6,309 nucleotides of DNA from Candidatus Taylorbacteria bacterium RIFCSPLOWO2_01_FULL_50_130 (GTDB lineage: Bacteria; Patescibacteriota; Minisyncoccia; Phycocordibacterales; UBA10002): the NCBI GenBank assembly GCA_001821155.1, contig MHSB01000026.1, positions 1 to 6,309 on the forward strand, read 5' to 3'. Within the stretch, counting starts at the first letter, position 1. Each line of letters starts with the position of its first letter. Shown piece by piece: positions 4,922 through 6,309 of this stretch. Under the pieces are notes generated by a model, which ran no database searches, had not been told where the DNA came from, and saw only the letters and a list, made by a program, of their open reading frames with translations. The position numbers were made by a program, and so were the translations under genes.

Positions 4922-5518
4922 GTGTTGAACTACAACGAAATTCTCCCCAAAAAGTTCATTGTGTACGAAGGGCAGCCGTTCGAAGTGTTGGATGCCCGCA
5001 TTTTTCGTATGCAACAGCGCAAGCCGGTTAATCAGACGAAGCTCCGGAATCTTTTTACGGGGAAAGTTACCGAAGTCACTTTTCATCAAGCCGACAAGGC
5101 GGATGAGGCGGATATTCATTCCCGCGACATTAAATATCTGTACACCAACCGCGGCGCCTATTGGTTCTCTGAAACAGATGACCCTTCAAAGCGGTTTACG
5201 CTTGATGAAGCGCTGGTGGGAAGCGGGGGCAGATTTCTAAAACAAAACAGCGTCGTATCGGTGCTTACGTGGAAAGACCCCGCATCCGTGGAAGACGAAG
5301 ATGAAGCCGGTCGCATGATAGGACTCAAACTTCCGATAAAAGTAGATTTGAGAGTCACCGAAGCCCCTCCGGCGGTACGAGGGGATACGGCCAAAGGAGG
5401 AGCAAAGGTTGTTACGCTTGAAACCGGCGCGACCATAAACGCGCCGATGTTCATCGGCGAAGACGATTTTGTGCGCGTCAACACGGAAACGGGAGAATAC
5501 GTGGAGAGAGCTAATTAG
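4922..5518 (+). CDS. efp: Elongation factor P
   Basis: EF-P binds between the ribosomal P and E sites and relieves stalling at consecutive prolines. All three domains are present: the KOW-like N domain (about 1-65, with EGQPFEV and TKLRNLFTG), an OB domain II (about 66-135, starting DIKYLYTNRGAYWF), and the C-terminal domain with the GDTAKGGAKVVTLETGA signature (154-170), ending in GEYVER. At 198 residues it is about ten longer than E. coli EF-P, partly from an acidic insert near 119-130. The domain I loop reads RMQQRKPVNQTK. Aligned without gaps to the recalled E. coli sequence, the modified K34 position is Q32, with R33 and K34 next to it and no flanking glycines. The start is GTG at 4922; TTG at 4925 is an alternative, and a TAG at 4898-4900 limits anything earlier. 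Confidence 0.95.
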   Translation: MLNYNEILPKKFIVYEGQPFEVLDARIFRMQQRKPVNQTKLRNLFTGKVTEVTFHQADKADEADIHSRDIKYLYTNRGAYWFSETDDPSKRFTLDEALVGSGGRFLKQNSVVSVLTWKDPASVEDEDEAGRMIGLKLPIKVDLRVTEAPPAVRGDTAKGGAKVVTLETGATINAPMFIGEDDFVRVNTETGEYVERAN

Positions 5519-5520
5519 CT
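5509..5520. repeat. Perfect 12-base palindrome over the efp stop
   Basis: AGCTAATTAGCT is self-complementary over its full length and contains the efp TAG stop (5516-5518). Its AGCTAAT half is the same word as the 8-base tandem array downstream, so that repeat family appears to reach into the end of efp. TTAGCT here could pair with AGCTAA in the array. Confidence 0.5.
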
Positions 5521-5551
5521 GATTAATAGAAAAGAGCAGATTGCCAAACAA

Positions 5552-5595
5552 CTAGTAAGCTAGTAAGCTAATAAGCTAATAAGCTAGAAAGCTAT
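5552..5595 (+). repeat. 8-base tandem array directly before rpsR
   Basis: Five octamers, CTAGTAAG twice, CTAATAAG twice and CTAGAAAG, run from 5552 to 5591, then CTAT, one base, and the rpsR ATG at 5597. Each unit carries TAG or TAA in one frame, so the array is closed to translation in that frame (period 8 moves it through all three). The array fills the place where a ribosome binding site would be. Confidence 0.8.
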
Positions 5596-5596
5596 C

Positions 5597-5800
5597 ATGA
5601 AGCAACAATGTTACTTCTCGCAGAATAATATCAAACACATTGATTACAAGGATACCGAACTCCTGAAAAAGTTCCTTAATCCGCATGGCCGCATTCAAGG
5701 CAAAAAACGTACCGGCGTGTCCGCGAAATATCAACGTCAACTTGCGCTGGCGATCAAGCGTGCGCGCTTCATGGGGCTTCTCCCCTACGTGGTGAGGTAA
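5597..5800 (+). CDS. rpsR: 30S ribosomal protein S18
   Basis: Ribosomal protein bS18 of the 30S platform and partner of S6. At 67 residues it is close to the usual 65-80. Hallmarks are the N-terminal C5, HIDYKD (14-19), ELLKKFLNPHGRI (21-33), a basic KKRTGVSAKYQRQL (36-49) helix-turn-helix-like region, and AIKRARFMGLLPY (52-64). The ATG directly follows an 8-base tandem array, and an in-frame TAG at 5585-5587 excludes longer starts. It is the last plus-strand gene, and no rplI (L9) follows, although rpsR-rplI is a common bacterial arrangement. ssb converges on it. Confidence 0.97.
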   Translation: MKQQCYFSQNNIKHIDYKDTELLKKFLNPHGRIQGKKRTGVSAKYQRQLALAIKRARFMGLLPYVVR

Positions 5801-5807
5801 ACCGAAC

Positions 5808-5910
5808 GGTAACTGGGACTGGTAACTGGAACGGAAATGAGGACTCGAAAAGTCGCGGTTTGTTCGAGTTACAAGTTCCAGTTACTTGTTCCAGTTCCAG
5901 TTACCTGTTC
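5808..5910. repeat. Large inverted repeat between convergent rpsR and ssb
   Basis: The left arm (5808-5832) carries GGTAACTGG twice. The right arm (5875-5905, with a further GTTCC after it) carries the complementary CCAGTTAC/GTTCC words three or so times, so several pairing registers are possible. In the middle ACTCGAA (5843-5849) pairs perfectly with TTCGAGT (5863-5869). Together this can fold into a hairpin spanning about 100 bases. Its place between two converging genes suggests two-way transcription termination, although neither side has a long T run. Confidence 0.7.
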
Positions 5911-5911
5911 C

Positions 5912-6309
5912 TTAAAAAGGTATGTCTTCCGCTTTGATGTCTTCTTGCGGGTACTCTATTCCCGCGCCTTCCTCTTTCGTAGCTGCCGTATTGTTCCCGC
6001 TTCCGGTTGCGTCCCGCGTACCGCCGGCGCTGTTTGGGCCGAATTGAAAATTTTCCAAGACAACCTCGGTGCGGTACCGCTTGCCGCTCCCGTCTTTCGC
6101 GTCCCAACTGCGCGTTCGGATTCTGCCCTCGATGAAGATTGGTCGTCCTTTTTTAAGATACTGGCCAATGATTTCCGCCAGGCGCCCAAACGCGACGATA
6201 TTGTGAAAGTCCGCCTCCTCCTGTTTGGCTCCGTTCTTGTCCTTGTAGACGCGGTTTGTGGCAACTGCAAACTCCGCTACTTGCGTCCCGCTGGGGAGCG
6301 CTTTAAGTT
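5912..6309 (-). CDS. ssb: Single-stranded DNA-binding protein, 5' end outside the window
   Basis: SSB coats single-stranded DNA in replication and repair and recruits partners through its C-terminal tip. 131 codons are visible. The protein enters the window at LKALPSGTQVAEFAVATNR, typical of the first OB-fold strands, so about 15-20 N-terminal residues are missing. DFHNIVAFGRLAEIIGQYLK (33-52 of the visible part) matches the EWHRVVLFGKLAE block of E. coli SSB, with Phe in place of Trp. RSWDAKDGSGKRYRTEVVLE completes the OB fold. A short Gly/Asn/Thr-rich linker (about 93-120) leads to an acidic tail ending in DIPF, the protein-interaction tip. It is convergent with rpsR rather than lying between rpsF and rpsR as in many bacteria. 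Confidence 0.96.
   Translation of the reverse strand, partial: LKALPSGTQVAEFAVATNRVYKDKNGAKQEEADFHNIVAFGRLAEIIGQYLKKGRPIFIEGRIRTRSWDAKDGSGKRYRTEVVLENFQFGPNSAGGTRDATGSGNNTAATKEEGAGIEYPQEDIKAEDIPF

Noticed and set aside
1299..5910. CRISPR array or insertion-sequence remnants explaining the repeats.
   Set aside because: The units are 7-18 bases with no regular unique spacers, there is no cas or transposase gene, and each spacer has a different word.

Overview
The window looks like a stretch of chromosome from a Candidate Phyla Radiation (Patescibacteria) bacterium, most likely a Parcubacteria-type genome. This is inferred from several things together. The housekeeping proteins are short and divergent: a 487-residue MetRS with HIGF in place of HIGH, and an EF-P with an unusual loop tip. 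No ribosomal protein L9 gene follows S18. None of the six visible starts has a clear Shine-Dalgarno sequence. The short spacers are filled with short-word repeats. The genetic code looks standard (code 11): TGA ends the first gene, TAG and TAA end the others, so SR1/Gracilibacteria recoding is not supported.

Layout, left to right. 1-136: a short leader with an extended -10 so close to the ATG that a leaderless transcript is plausible. 137-1216: an AI-2E/PerM-family membrane protein. 1217-1566: a 350-base non-coding spacer with an imperfect inverted repeat, an A/T-rich word repeat, small hairpins and a heptamer array ending at the metG start. 1567-3030: metG. 3031-3064: a spacer made mostly of the same heptamer family. 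3065-3940: a TatD-family metal hydrolase carrying two in-frame copies of the repeat seen in the upstream spacer. 3941-4227: a repeat-free spacer with four hairpins. 4228-4806: rpsF (S6). 4807-4921: an inverted/direct repeat spacer. 4922-5518: efp. 5519-5596: an 8-base tandem repeat. 5597-5800: rpsR (S18). 5801-5911: a large inverted repeat between convergent genes. 5912-6309: the 3' part of ssb on the minus strand.

The genes fall into two groups. metG and tatD are co-directional, 34 bases apart, and often neighbours in bacteria. rpsF-efp-rpsR is a translation cluster. In many bacteria ssb sits between rpsF and rpsR; here efp holds that place and ssb is inverted just beyond rpsR. S6 and S18 bind each other on the 30S platform, EF-P rescues ribosomes stalled at polyproline, MetRS charges tRNA-Met, and SSB coats single-stranded DNA.

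The most interesting signals are non-coding. Nearly every spacer is built from its own short repeat word. In two cases the start codon sits in the same phase of a 7-base array, and one repeat family has entered the tatD reading frame at two points that look like surface loops. The rpsF leader folds into a stem-hairpin with a CCG-containing 3' bulge, which resembles the described S6:S18 autoregulatory element. The same spacer also has a good intrinsic terminator on the opposite strand, so an unrecognised small RNA is an alternative.
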